Source: Ruminococcus sp. (GTDB taxonomy: Bacteria; Bacillota; Clostridia; Oscillospirales; Acutalibacteraceae). From it: a stretch of 64,000 bases of DNA. Shown piece after piece: positions 34,750 to 43,383 of the stretch. The stretch lies in the NCBI GenBank assembly GCA_004555265.1, contig SFIQ01000002.1, positions 1 through 64,000 on the forward strand. The letters are read 5' to 3'. A model generated the notes under the pieces. The model saw only the letters and a list, made by a program, of their open reading frames with translations, was not told where the DNA came from and did no database searches. How positions within the stretch are numbered: position 1 is the first letter of the stretch; every line of letters starts with the position of its first letter. Made by a program: the position numbers and the translations under genes.

Positions 34750-35847
34750 ATGGATTTACAATTAAAAGCACCCGGCACTTACACCTATGATATGATTTCC
34801 TTGGGCGAGGTTATGCTTCGCCTTGACCCCGGCGAGGGGCGCATTAAATGTGCCCGCAATTTCCGCGCATGGGAAGGCGGCGGCGAATACAATGTCGCGC
34901 GCGGTCTTCGCCGTTGCTTCGGTTTAAAAACGGCGGTTGTCACCGCGTTTGCCGACAATGAGGTCGGCAGATTGGTCGAAGATTTTATTTTGCAGGGCGG
35001 CGTGGATACCGCGCTCATCAAATGGGTGCCGTATGACGGTATCGGCAGAAGTGTGCGCAACGGCTTGAATTTTGTGGAGCGCGGCTATGGGATTCGCGGG
35101 GCGCTCAGCGTTTCCGACCGCGGCAACACCGCGATTGCGCAATTAAAGCCCGGCGACATAGATTGGGAGTATATTTTCGGCACCTTGGGCGTGCGTTGGC
35201 TGCACACGGGCGGCATTTTCGCGGCACTTTCCGAAACCACGGCGCAGGTCGCCATTGATGCAGTAAAAGCGGCGAAAAAATACGGCACGGTTGTGTCTTA
35301 TGACTTAAACTACCGTCCCTCTTTGTGGAAAGACATCGGCGGCAAGGAAAAGGCGCAGGCAGTCAACCGCGAAATTGCAAAATATATTGATGTCATGATC
35401 GGCAACGAAGAGGATTTCACCGCGTGCTTGGGCTTTGAGGTCGAGGGCAACGATGCGAATTTGAAATCGCTGAACATCGAAGGCTATTACAAAATGCTCG
35501 GCGAGGTTGTGAAGGTGTACCCGAACTTTAAGGTGATTGCCACCACGCTTCGCACGGTGAAAACCGCCACCGTCAACGATTGGTCGGCGATCTGCTATGC
35601 GGACGGCAAGGTCTACAACGGGCTGTCTTTGCCCGGCCTTGAAATTCTGGATCGCGTCGGCGGCGGCGACTCGTTTGCTTCGGGGCTTATCTACGGCTTG
35701 ATGACCACCGGCGACCCGCAAAAAGCGGTCAATTACGGCGTGGCGCACGGCGCGCTGGCGATGACTACCCCCGGCGACACCTCAATGGCTTCTTTAAAAG
35801 AGGTTGAAAACATCGTGAACGGCGCAGGCGCACGCGTACAACGGTAA
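34750..35847 (+). CDS. kdgK: 2-Keto-3-deoxygluconate kinase, PfkB family
   Basis: 365 residues, longer than many PfkB enzymes at about 310. ISLGEVMLRLDPGEGR at the N-terminus, an GGGEYNVARGLRRCFG substrate region, and the anion-hole motif RVGGGDSFASG near the C-terminus support a sugar kinase. Phosphorylating KDG to KDPG fits the neighbouring mannonate dehydratase and KDPG aldolase. ATG 34750 follows CGGAG by eight bases; GTG 34741 overlaps the ribosome site. Confidence 0.9.
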   Translation: MDLQLKAPGTYTYDMISLGEVMLRLDPGEGRIKCARNFRAWEGGGEYNVARGLRRCFGLKTAVVTAFADNEVGRLVEDFILQGGVDTALIKWVPYDGIGRSVRNGLNFVERGYGIRGALSVSDRGNTAIAQLKPGDIDWEYIFGTLGVRWLHTGGIFAALSETTAQVAIDAVKAAKKYGTVVSYDLNYRPSLWKDIGGKEKAQAVNREIAKYIDVMIGNEEDFTACLGFEVEGNDANLKSLNIEGYYKMLGEVVKVYPNFKVIATTLRTVKTATVNDWSAICYADGKVYNGLSLPGLEILDRVGGGDSFASGLIYGLMTTGDPQKAVNYGVAHGALAMTTPGDTSMASLKEVENIVNGAGARVQR

Positions 35848-35853
35848 TATAAT

Positions 35854-35904
35854 CGTAGGGAACGGTCTTGACCGTTCCGCGGGCGAACACAGTTCGCCCC
35901 TACG
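35854..35904. repeat. Compact palindromic repeat with two inner hairpins
   Basis: An outer stem CGTAGGG/CCCTACG (35854-35860, 35898-35904) encloses two hairpins, GGAACGGT-ACCGTTCC and GGGCGAAC-GTTCGCCC. The layout folds as a three-way junction. A degenerate copy occurs at 36952-37016. It lies between kdgK and kdgA, so it would be transcribed. Confidence 0.75.
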
Positions 35905-35943
35905 CAAAAAGAGGATACAGTTTTTTATTTTGGAGATGCAATT

Positions 35944-36600
35944 ATGGACAAAGAAAAAATCATTACCCGAATTCAGGACTGCGGCATTGTTGCCGTTGTG
36001 CGTGCGGAGTCTGTGGACAAGGCGATCCGCATTACCGACGCGTGCATTGAAGGCGGCGTGGCGGCGATTGAACTGACTTTTACCGTGCCGCACGCGGACA
36101 AGGTGATTGAGGAACTCGCCAAACGCTACACCCCCGACCAGATTATTCTTGGCGCGGGTACGGTGTTGGATGCAACCACGGCGCGCATTGCGATGCTTTC
36201 GGGCGCGGAATACATTGTTAGCCCCGCGCTTGATTTGGACACTTTACACCTTTGCAATCGGTACCGTGTGCCGATGATGCCCGGTATTATGAGCGTGCGT
36301 GAGGGGCTTTTGGCAATGGAAAACGGCGCGGATATTTTGAAAGTATTCCCCGCCGACCTGTTTGGTCCCAAGATTATTAAAGATATTAAAGGCCCCATTC
36401 CCTATGCCAAAATGATGCCCACCGGCGGCGTCAATGCGGACAATGTCGGGGAATGGATTAAAGCGGGCGCGGTTGCCGTCGGCGCGGGTTCGTCGCTGAC
36501 TGCCGGTGCCAAAACAGGCGATTACAAGAAAATCACCGAGACCGGCAAGCGGTTCGTGGAAAATATTAAACTCGCCCGTGCAGAACTCGCGGCGAAATAG
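35944..36600 (+). CDS. kdgA: KDPG/KHG aldolase
   Basis: 218 residues, typical Eda/KdgA size. Glu43 in AIELTF and the Schiff-base Lys133 in ILKVFPAD are in place, with GAGTVLD and MPTGGV. It splits 2-keto-3-deoxy-6-phosphogluconate into pyruvate and glyceraldehyde-3-phosphate, the last step of the pathway encoded just upstream. TTGGAGATG precedes the ATG. No UxaC is present in the window, so fructuronate supply is encoded elsewhere. Confidence 0.96.
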   Translation: MDKEKIITRIQDCGIVAVVRAESVDKAIRITDACIEGGVAAIELTFTVPHADKVIEELAKRYTPDQIILGAGTVLDATTARIAMLSGAEYIVSPALDLDTLHLCNRYRVPMMPGIMSVREGLLAMENGADILKVFPADLFGPKIIKDIKGPIPYAKMMPTGGVNADNVGEWIKAGAVAVGAGSSLTAGAKTGDYKKITETGKRFVENIKLARAELAAK

Positions 36601-37190
36601 TTTCTTTTTCCGCAATACGGCGTTGCGTGCGGCTCGCTGTATCTGCATACAGCGTCACCTTCGCGCCTTGTCTTGCGAAAAAATAAATCTATTTCGCAAA
36701 AAACGGTTTCTTTTTCCGCCGCGTGTGACGCGGAGCAAATCGTAAATTTACTTTGCAGGTAAACTTTACAATTCCTCTCGATTGGGAATTGGTGCTCACA
36801 GAAAGCGGTGTTGCGTGCGAATCGTAAATTTACTTTGTAAGTAAACTTTACAATTCCTCTCGAATGGGAATTCCATCTTGTAGGGGGCGACGACGCGGCG
36901 CCCCGCCGCAAATTTCCGCAAACCTTGCGGGCGAAATCCGTTTTGCCGTGTCGGGAACGGTCGTACCGTTCCGCAAAACATCAAAATCGGCGGGCGACAA
37001 GTGAATCGCCCCTACGAAATGTAGGGAACGACCGAAGACGCGTTCCGTATATTTCCGCAAACCTTGCGGTCGGGCATGGATTTTCTCCGAAAACGGGCAC
37101 CAAACGGCGGGGGCAAGCCACCCGCCCTACATTACTAAAATAGACATTTCCCCTTTTAGGGGAATTACCTGCCCCTACGCACGAAATCCA
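36601..37190. repeat. Repeat-rich non-coding region
   Basis: About 590 bases without a credible gene. It holds two 53-base direct copies (36738-36790 and 36820-36872, few mismatches, 82 bases apart), each containing GTAAATTTAC and ending in GGGAATT. It also holds two TTTCCGCAAACCTTGCGG copies (near 36913 and 37053), two TTTCTTTTTCCGC copies (near 36602 and 36708), an inverted copy of the 121-149 module (36876-36904), and a degenerate copy of the 35854 element (36952-37016). Sequence 37191-37257 has nothing notable except the pduL ribosome site. Confidence 0.75.
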
Positions 37191-37257
37191 TACCCGTTTC
37201 ATTTATCAATCCGCGGCGAAATGCCGCAAATACATATTTAGGGAGAAAAGGATACAT

Positions 37258-37833
37258 ATGGAAAAAACAGTTTTGGTAGAAACTTCCGCGCGTCACGTGC
37301 ATGTGACCAAAGAAACACTCGAAACACTTTTTGGCGCGGGGTATACCCTCACCAAGAAAAAGGATTTGTCGCAGCCCGGGCAGTTTGCCTGTGAAGAGCG
37401 TGTGCAAGTCATCGGGCCGAAGGGCAGTTTCCCTGCCGTTTCGATTTTAGGACCGGAACGCCCCGAAGACCAAGTGGAAATCTCCGCTTCCGACGCGCGT
37501 TCCATCGGCGTTGCCGCGCCGGTGCGTGAATCGGGTGACATTGCGGGCAGCGGGGCTTGCAAATTGGTCGGCCCCAAAGGCGAGGTCGAACTCAAAGAGG
37601 GCGTTATCGTTGCAAAACGCCACATTCATATGACCCCCGAAGACGCCGAGAAATACGGCGTAACCGACAAACAGGTCGTTTCCGTCGAAATCAAATCCGC
37701 CGAGCGTTCTTTGGTGTTCGGCGACACGGTTGTGCGCGTCAGCCCCAAATATGCGCTTGCGATGCACATTGATACCGACGAGTCCAACGCCGTTATGGCG
37801 CCTGCGGGCACCCTTGGCGTCATTTTAGCATAA
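37258..37833 (+). CDS. pduL: Phosphate acyltransferase, PduL family
   Basis: 191 residues. The duplicated PduL zinc motifs are seen as SARHVHVTKETLE, KRHIHMTPEDA and the C-terminal MHIDTDESNA. PduL moves an acyl group between CoA and phosphate, linking acetyl- or propionyl-CoA with acyl phosphate for ATP formation. No long N-terminal encapsulation peptide and no microcompartment shell genes are visible, so it probably acts in the cytosol as a phosphotransacetylase. An AGGGAGAAAAGG site precedes the ATG. Confidence 0.94.
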   Translation: MEKTVLVETSARHVHVTKETLETLFGAGYTLTKKKDLSQPGQFACEERVQVIGPKGSFPAVSILGPERPEDQVEISASDARSIGVAAPVRESGDIAGSGACKLVGPKGEVELKEGVIVAKRHIHMTPEDAEKYGVTDKQVVSVEIKSAERSLVFGDTVVRVSPKYALAMHIDTDESNAVMAPAGTLGVILA

Positions 37834-37865
37834 CATTGGCACAGAACCGGAAGGAGCCAAGTCCC

Positions 37866-38456
37866 ATGGAGCAAAAAACCGTTTCCGTAAAAACATCTGC
37901 ACAAATCCGCGCGGCGGTATTGTGCGGCTTGTTCGCGGCATTTACTGCCGTATTTTCGCAAATCTCTTTACCGATAGGCCCTGTGCCGATTTCCTGCTCG
38001 CTGATTGCTGTCTATCTTGCCGGGTTGTTTTTACCCGTCAAAACTGCGGCGCTCTCCCAACTTGTCTATTTGTTGTTGGGGATTATCGGTGTGCCTGTAT
38101 TCGCAGGCTTTCAGTCGGGCGCGGCGCGTTTGGCAGGGCCGACGGGCGGCTATTTGCTTGTGTACCCCGTGATTGCGTTGATTTTGTCGCTTTCTATGGT
38201 CATCTATGACAAGAAATTGGCACGGAAACCTTTGGCGGCACGCGCGGCATATATTGTCAGTGCTATGCTTGTGTCCCTCATCGTTTGCTATGCGGCGGGC
38301 ACGGCTTGGTTTACCGTGTTTTCCGGTTCAAGCTTCCAAAAAGCGTTGAGCTTAACCGTGGTACCGTTTATTGCAGGGGATATTGCGAAAATCGTGCTTT
38401 GCACGGTGGTGACGCTTTCTGCGCGGGAACGGCTGAAAAAAACTGTAAAATTTTAA
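37866..38456 (+). CDS. bioY: Biotin ECF transporter substrate-binding protein
   Basis: 196 residues with about six hydrophobic helices. ISLPIGPVPISCSLIAVYLAGLFL, YLLLGIIGVPVFAGFQSGAARLAGPTGGYLL are BioY hallmarks. It binds biotin as an S component; the shared ECF energising module is not here. ATG 37866 follows AAGGAG by nine bases. I see no BirA-type operator with confidence. Confidence 0.95.
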   Translation: MEQKTVSVKTSAQIRAAVLCGLFAAFTAVFSQISLPIGPVPISCSLIAVYLAGLFLPVKTAALSQLVYLLLGIIGVPVFAGFQSGAARLAGPTGGYLLVYPVIALILSLSMVIYDKKLARKPLAARAAYIVSAMLVSLIVCYAAGTAWFTVFSGSSFQKALSLTVVPFIAGDIAKIVLCTVVTLSARERLKKTVKF

Positions 38457-38461
38457 GCGAA

Positions 38462-38493
38462 AAAGCACGGGCAGGCAACTGCCTGTGCTTTTT
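38462..38493 (+). terminator. Probable terminator after bioY
   Basis: AAGCAC...AGGC pairs with GCCTGTGCTT around an AACT loop, with a bulge on the left arm, followed by TTTTT. Confidence 0.6.
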
Positions 38494-38515
38494 GTGTTCG
38501 TTGGAGGGAACGGAT

Positions 38516-38635
38516 TTGAAAACCGTCAAACAGTTTGCGGCAATACTGCTTACCGCACTTTCATTTTTGACAACCGTGCTTTGTATGCGCGATGTGCTTG
38601 CGGCACGAAATGAACTGCAAAACAAGGAGAATTGA
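38516..38635 (+). CDS. Very small membrane protein
   Basis: A 39-residue frame with a TTG start, GGAGGG eight bases upstream, one hydrophobic helix (about 6-23) and a charged end, NELQNKEN. Its stop lies two bases before the GPH symporter ATG. It may be a real small subunit or a leader peptide for the symporter; there is no homology evidence. Confidence 0.45.
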   Translation: MKTVKQFAAILLTALSFLTTVLCMRDVLAARNELQNKEN

Positions 38636-38637
38636 GT

Positions 38638-40179
38638 ATGGCAAAAGAAGGGAAAACCGAAAGACGAACCCTCAAAGGCTTTTTGGACAGCAAAATTGTG
38701 CAAAAAGATGTCGGCGAGGAAACCTACCTGACTTGGCGCGAAAATATTTCTTACGCGCTGGGGCGTGGCGCACAGGGGATGTTCACCTCGATGACGGGGT
38801 CAAAATATTTGAACTACTTTTTAACCAATATTTTGTTGGTGCGCTTTAACGGAACCCCGGGCGGCCCGATGAAAATCGCTTCGCAAATCCGCTTGTATTG
38901 CGGTATTTTTGACGCGATTAACGACCCGATTATGGGCGTTTTGGTTGACAAAACCCGCACCAAAGAAGGGCAGATGCGCCCGTACATACGCATTGCGCCG
39001 TGGTTTGTGGCGGCGGTGATGCTGCTGTTTTTCATAGGCATTCCGGGCACAATGCCGAATTGGGCGTGCATTGCTTGGACAACCTTTTTGTTTGTCGGCT
39101 TGGATGTGACCTATACAGCCTTTGACATTCCGATGGGCGCGCTTGCTTTTTCCATTACGCCGAACGGCTTTGAACGGACGAAACTCTATGGCGTCAGCTC
39201 GATTGTTCGCTCGATTTCGGGCGCATTGCCGGGGCTGTTTGTCGCGTGTGCGGCGTGGCTGCCTTACTTTAACACGCACACCTCAAAAGCGTATTTAACG
39301 GGTGCCTGTGTTTCGGCGGTCGGGATTTTGGTGTTTACGCGTATTACCTACCGCAACACCAAAGAGCGTTGTGTGCACCACGAGGACTCGCCCAAGGTTT
39401 CGGACTGCTTCCGTCTGCTGTTCAAAAACCGCCCGCTGTTTATGCTGTTTATTGCCAATTTGCTGTTCCTTTTGGTCAAGGTGACCAACCAAATCAACTT
39501 TTACTTTGTTGCCGATTTGATGTTCGACACCAAATACAATGTGTTTATTGATGTAATTACTTTCCCCGGCTTTTTGATTGCCGGTATCGGCGTGCCGAAA
39601 CTCGTGGAAAAATTAGGCCAGCGGTTTGATTCGAGAACTTTTTATCGCGGGTGCTGTATTTTGGCGATTGCGTTGCATTTGTTGTTCTTTGCAACCTGCT
39701 ATGACGGCTATATCCACAAAGGCGCAGGGCAGCCCATTTCGTTGGGCATCGGCATTTTAACCGTCCTGTTTACGGGGCTTACCGCCATTCCGCTGGAATG
39801 TAAAAATCTGATGCAGAAAGAAATGGAAGCCGAAACCGTGGACTACATTGAATGGAAAACGGGTACGCGCGTCGAGGGCATTATGCTTTCGATTATGTCC
39901 TTTACGGGCAAGATTGAGAACTCCGTTTCCTCGGCGATCGGTATGGCGATTTTGGCATACACGGGGTATGTTGCCCACGATGAGGGCAATATCATTCAAA
40001 ACAGCCAGACCAATATGGCGCTGTTTTTGATGACGACGATTTTGCCGGCAATCGGCTATCTGCTGATGCTCGTACCGATGGCGTTTTACAATATTTCCGG
40101 CAAAGACCATCACAAGATGATTGCAGAAATCAAGGCGCGCAACGCCGAAAAAGCGGCTGTCGAGGCGGCTGAGCAATGA
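38638..40179 (+). CDS. GPH-family sugar:cation symporter
   Basis: 513 residues, about twelve helices, with the GPH signature FDAINDPIMGVLVDKTRTKEG then QMRPYIR. A charged N-terminal extension of about 40 residues (RRTLKGFLDSK) precedes helix 1. The late ETVDYIEWKTGTRVEG is also typical. Location three kilobases after kdgA makes a hexuronide or glucuronide substrate plausible, but inference only. ATG 38638 follows AAGGAG by seven bases. Stop overlaps the next gene. Confidence 0.9.
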   Translation: MAKEGKTERRTLKGFLDSKIVQKDVGEETYLTWRENISYALGRGAQGMFTSMTGSKYLNYFLTNILLVRFNGTPGGPMKIASQIRLYCGIFDAINDPIMGVLVDKTRTKEGQMRPYIRIAPWFVAAVMLLFFIGIPGTMPNWACIAWTTFLFVGLDVTYTAFDIPMGALAFSITPNGFERTKLYGVSSIVRSISGALPGLFVACAAWLPYFNTHTSKAYLTGACVSAVGILVFTRITYRNTKERCVHHEDSPKVSDCFRLLFKNRPLFMLFIANLLFLLVKVTNQINFYFVADLMFDTKYNVFIDVITFPGFLIAGIGVPKLVEKLGQRFDSRTFYRGCCILAIALHLLFFATCYDGYIHKGAGQPISLGIGILTVLFTGLTAIPLECKNLMQKEMEAETVDYIEWKTGTRVEGIMLSIMSFTGKIENSVSSAIGMAILAYTGYVAHDEGNIIQNSQTNMALFLMTTILPAIGYLLMLVPMAFYNISGKDHHKMIAEIKARNAEKAAVEAAEQ

Positions 40180-41612
40180 GCCGCGCACTTCGCTTTACGG
40201 TGCTTGCCGACACACATTACTATGACGCGTCGCTCGGTGTAACGGGCGGCGCGTATGCGCTTCGGAGCGCCTCCGACCAAAAATGCCTTGCGGAAACCGA
40301 CGCCATTCTGACGGCGGCATTTTCGGAAATCGCCGCAAGCGACACGGACGTGGTGCTCATTGCCGGGGATCTGTCCAATGACGGCGAGCGCGTTTGCCAC
40401 GAAAAAATGCGCGAAAAACTGTATGCATTGCAGAAAACGAAGCCCGTGTTTGTCACCACCGCCACGCACGATTGGTGCTGTGACAAAAATCCGCGCCGAT
40501 TTAACGGCGACAAGGTGTCGAACGATGTCGAAACGCTTTCGAGCGCGGAATTGTACGATTTTTATGCGGATTTCGGCGTGAACGGCGCGCGGGATACCTT
40601 CAAAACGCATATCGGTACGGCGTCGTACCTTCGGGACTTGTCCGAATCCGTGGTGCTGTTGTCGCTGATTGACGACAAAAACGGACATGACCACGCGGGC
40701 TACACGTCCGACCATCTCCAATGGATTTTGGACACGGTGCGCCGCGAAACCGCGGCGGGCAAAACCGTCATTGCAATGCAACATCACCTTTTATATCCGC
40801 ACATTTCACCGCTTTTGACAAACGATTGCTGTTGTGCAAACTGCGACGAGTTACGCGAGCAGTTAACGGACGCGGGCTTGCGGTTTTTGTTTGTCGGGCA
40901 TTCGCATATCCAGCGTATTGACAAATTCGTGTCGAAAAACGGCAGAGAATTGTATGAAATCAATGTCGGCTCACTGTGCGGCTATCCCGCGCCGCGTGTA
41001 GAGGTCGAAATTACCGACACCGAGGTGCGTTTGCATACGGTATTGTTACAGCAATTCACTTACGGCGGGAAAACCGTGGATGCACAAAGGCATTTGGAGG
41101 CGCACGCCGTCCATTTAATCGGCGGCGTTTTGACCACGCTCGCCCACGGCACAAGCGTGGAGGCGGCAGAAAAATTGCAGTCCTTCGGCGTATCTTCCGA
41201 ACAGGCACAGGCGTTTACGGGCAACGGGTTCCCGCTGGTACAACGCGCTGCACGCTTTATTTTGCGTGCGCGTGTCAAAGATATTGCCGCAGTTTTGCAC
41301 CGTTTGCCCGGCGGCAAAGCCATTGCCACCGAAGATGTGCTTGCCGTATGTAATATGCCGCTGACCGAAGTCGTCAACGCGGTGTTTTTGTCCATACTTT
41401 CAGGCGTTGCGCTGGAAAAAACGCACCCGAAAGCGCTTTGCCGATTGCTTCGCGCTGTGGGGGATATGCCGTCGGCGATACTTTCCGCACTGCACATACA
41501 AAATGAAAAACTGTCCGCTCTCGCGCGTGAGTTGCCGCATCTGCTTGCGGAAATTTGTACGGGCGGCGAACTCGACAATCAAAATCTGACTCTGGAAAGC
41601 GTGCAAAAGTAA
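40176..41612 (+). CDS. Calcineurin-like phosphoesterase, cytosolic
   Basis: 478 residues with no signal peptide. The first 280 or so residues are a metallophosphoesterase domain: VLADTHYYD, LIAGDLSNDGE, MQHHLLYP and GHSHIQR. The usual GNHD/E motif appears as ATHDW, so the metal-binding Asn is replaced by Thr. The C-terminal part (about 300-478) is helical and unassigned. It overlaps the symporter stop (ATGA), so it likely processes the imported compound; activity may be altered by the Asn change. Confidence 0.83.
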   Translation: MSRALRFTVLADTHYYDASLGVTGGAYALRSASDQKCLAETDAILTAAFSEIAASDTDVVLIAGDLSNDGERVCHEKMREKLYALQKTKPVFVTTATHDWCCDKNPRRFNGDKVSNDVETLSSAELYDFYADFGVNGARDTFKTHIGTASYLRDLSESVVLLSLIDDKNGHDHAGYTSDHLQWILDTVRRETAAGKTVIAMQHHLLYPHISPLLTNDCCCANCDELREQLTDAGLRFLFVGHSHIQRIDKFVSKNGRELYEINVGSLCGYPAPRVEVEITDTEVRLHTVLLQQFTYGGKTVDAQRHLEAHAVHLIGGVLTTLAHGTSVEAAEKLQSFGVSSEQAQAFTGNGFPLVQRAARFILRARVKDIAAVLHRLPGGKAIATEDVLAVCNMPLTEVVNAVFLSILSGVALEKTHPKALCRLLRAVGDMPSAILSALHIQNEKLSALARELPHLLAEICTGGELDNQNLTLESVQK

Positions 41613-41613
41613 A

Positions 41614-42099
41614 ATGAAAACGGTAATTGTTTATGCGACAAAAAACGGCGCAACCGAAAAAGCGGCAAAAATTCTCGGCGAAAAACTCGGCGGGGCAGAC
41701 CTCAAAAATATTGCGTGCGACACGGTTGACCTTGCCCCCTATGACCGTGTTTTGGTCGGAAGTAATATCCGTATGGGCACGGTAGACCGCAAAATTCGCG
41801 CGTTTTTGCTGTCACAAATCGGTACACTGTTAGAAAAAGAACTCGGGTTATTTCTATGCTGTTGTTTTCCGAAGCAGGAACAAGCCTATTTTACGAGCAA
41901 TGTACCCTCTCAGCTTTTGGAGCACGCCAAAGCCGCCGCGGCATTGGGCGGGGAGCTTGACCGTGCAAAATTAAAAGGTGCGGATAAATTGGTTGCGAAA
42001 ATGGTATTGAAGGCTGACCACGAACAAGGCATTTTGCGTACATTCGCCTTGGAAAGCGACAGAATTGACGCATTTGTTGAAAAACTGACGAAAATGTAA
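41614..42099 (+). CDS. Flavodoxin-domain protein
   Basis: 161 residues. A flavodoxin fold with the FMN phosphate loop ATKNGATEKAA and VLVGSNIRMG. It resembles the HemG/flavodoxin_5 group. An unusual LCCCFPKQEQ run supplies three adjacent cysteines (about 89-91). It starts one base after the phosphoesterase stop. The redox partner is unknown. Confidence 0.85.
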   Translation: MKTVIVYATKNGATEKAAKILGEKLGGADLKNIACDTVDLAPYDRVLVGSNIRMGTVDRKIRAFLLSQIGTLLEKELGLFLCCCFPKQEQAYFTSNVPSQLLEHAKAAAALGGELDRAKLKGADKLVAKMVLKADHEQGILRTFALESDRIDAFVEKLTKM

Positions 42100-42127
42100 C
42101 GGGCGGTTGCCATGCCGCAAACAGCGG

Positions 42128-42153
42128 CGCAACCGGAAGTTGCGGCTTTTTTT
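42128..42153 (+). terminator. Terminator after the flavodoxin gene
   Basis: CGCAAC/GTTGCG stem with a five-base CGGAA loop and a seven-T run at 42147-42153. Confidence 0.75.
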
Positions 42154-42236
42154 GGCTGACAAGTAAAGTCGCTGGCGCAACTGCAACCGAATATGGTAAC
42201 CTGCGGGTAACAACAAAGCAAAAGGAGATTTTACAA

Positions 42237-42908
42237 ATGGGTTATCTGGACAAAATTAAATTGGCGAATTATTCACGGGCAGAGGATTGGCTCAATTCCA
42301 TTTCACATATGGTCGGCGGCGGGCTTTCGGTGCTGGCGCTGCTTTTGTGTCTGATTCGTGCGATTGTCGCGCGGCGTTGGGATTATGCCGTTTTAAGCCT
42401 GATTTACGGGTTCACGATGCTTGCAATGTATTCGTGCTCGTCCGTGTACCATGCCCTGCGCCCGAATCGCGGCAAAAAGGCGATGCGTATGGTAGACCAC
42501 GCGATGATTTACCCGATGATTGCGGGCACGATTACACCGTTTGCGGTGTTGGTGATTGCCCCCGTGAAACCCGTGCTCGGGTGGGTGATTGTCGCCGTGG
42601 CGTGGGTGACGGTCGCTGCCGCCGTGCCGATTACTTTAACGCTTTTCAACAAAACAAAAGTTGTGCAAATGGTGCTGTATTTGGCGCTCGGCTGGATGAT
42701 TATTGTCGCCATCAAAACGCTTTGGGAATGCTTTGACCGCACGGGCACGATTTTGATGATTGCAGGCGGTGTGCTGTATACGCTCGGCGCGATGATCTAC
42801 GGCATCGGTGCGAAGAAAAAATATTTTCACAGCGTGTTCCACTTCTTTGTGCTGGCAGGCTCGATTTTGCATTTCTTTTCGCTGTATCTATATGTATTTG
42901 TAAAATAA
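42237..42908 (+). CDS. Hemolysin III family membrane protein
   Basis: 223 residues and seven hydrophobic helices, the PAQR/Hly-III fold. Conserved zinc-site residues are in ISHMVGG, SSVYHALRP and HSVFHFFVLAGSILHF. Function in bacteria is not settled; some act on membrane fluidity and the hemolysin label is historical. AAAGGAG precedes the ATG. Confidence 0.93.
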   Translation: MGYLDKIKLANYSRAEDWLNSISHMVGGGLSVLALLLCLIRAIVARRWDYAVLSLIYGFTMLAMYSCSSVYHALRPNRGKKAMRMVDHAMIYPMIAGTITPFAVLVIAPVKPVLGWVIVAVAWVTVAAAVPITLTLFNKTKVVQMVLYLALGWMIIVAIKTLWECFDRTGTILMIAGGVLYTLGAMIYGIGAKKKYFHSVFHFFVLAGSILHFFSLYLYVFVK

Positions 42909-42946
42909 CGATCATAAGCATTATATTCGGAAAATGTAAAAAACTG

Positions 42947-42975
42947 TTGACAAGGCTTGACAATTCTGTTAAAAT
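42947..42975 (+). promoter_or_regulatory. Promoter for rplU-prp-rpmA
   Basis: TTGACA (42947-42952), 17 bases, and extended -10 TGT-TAAAAT (hexamer 42970-42975). A second TTGACA at 42957 is too near the -10. Confidence 0.82.
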
Positions 42976-42981
42976 ACCATT

Positions 42982-43069
42982 TGCCGCATATTGGGGGCGT
43001 GCTGTATGCACAGAAAACAAGTGCGCTTGTGCCCACGGTAGCGAGTCTATATTTAAGGTAGGTTAAACT
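42982..43069 (+). ncRNA. Structured L21 leader RNA (candidate)
   Basis: The transcript before rplU folds as GGGC (42995-42998) pairing with GCCC (43031-43034) around two hairpins, GTGC/GCAC (42999-43011) and ACAAG/CTTGT (43017-43030). Position and multi-hairpin form suit a ribosomal-protein L21 autoregulatory leader, as known in Bacillota, but a covariance match was not made. Confidence 0.6.
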
Positions 43070-43381
43070 ATGTACGCAGTAATCGAAACAGGCGGCAAGC
43101 AGTACAAGGTACAGCCCGGCGATGTCATTTTCGTCGAGAAGCTTGCAGTCGAAGAGAACGCCGACATCACCTTTGACAAGGTCATTGCAGTCGGTGCAGA
43201 CGACGGCATCAAGGTTGGTAAGCCCTATGTGGAGGGTGCGACCGTTTCCGCCAAAGCCCTCAAAAACGGCAAAGGCAAAAAGGTCGTTGTGTTCACGTAT
43301 AAACCCAAAAAGAACGAAAAACGCAAAAAAGGCCATCGCCAACCCTACACCAAGGTTGAGATTGCCGCAATCAACGCGTAA
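43070..43381 (+). CDS. rplU: 50S ribosomal protein L21
   Basis: 103 residues, standard L21. [18 protein letters not shown], then the C-terminal [17 protein letters not shown] [17 protein letters not shown]. It binds 23S rRNA. First gene of rplU-prp-rpmA, the conserved Bacillota trio. Confidence 0.98.
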   Translation: MYAVIETGGKQYKVQPGDVIFVEKLAVEENADITFDKVIAVGADDGIKVGKPYVEGATVSAKALKNGKGKKVVVFTYKPKKNEKRKKGHRQPYTKVEIAAINA

Positions 43382-43383
43382 CG

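Noticed and set aside
36738..36872. Possible CRISPR array
   Set aside because: Only two copies, 53 bases long, with one 29-base gap and no cas genes.
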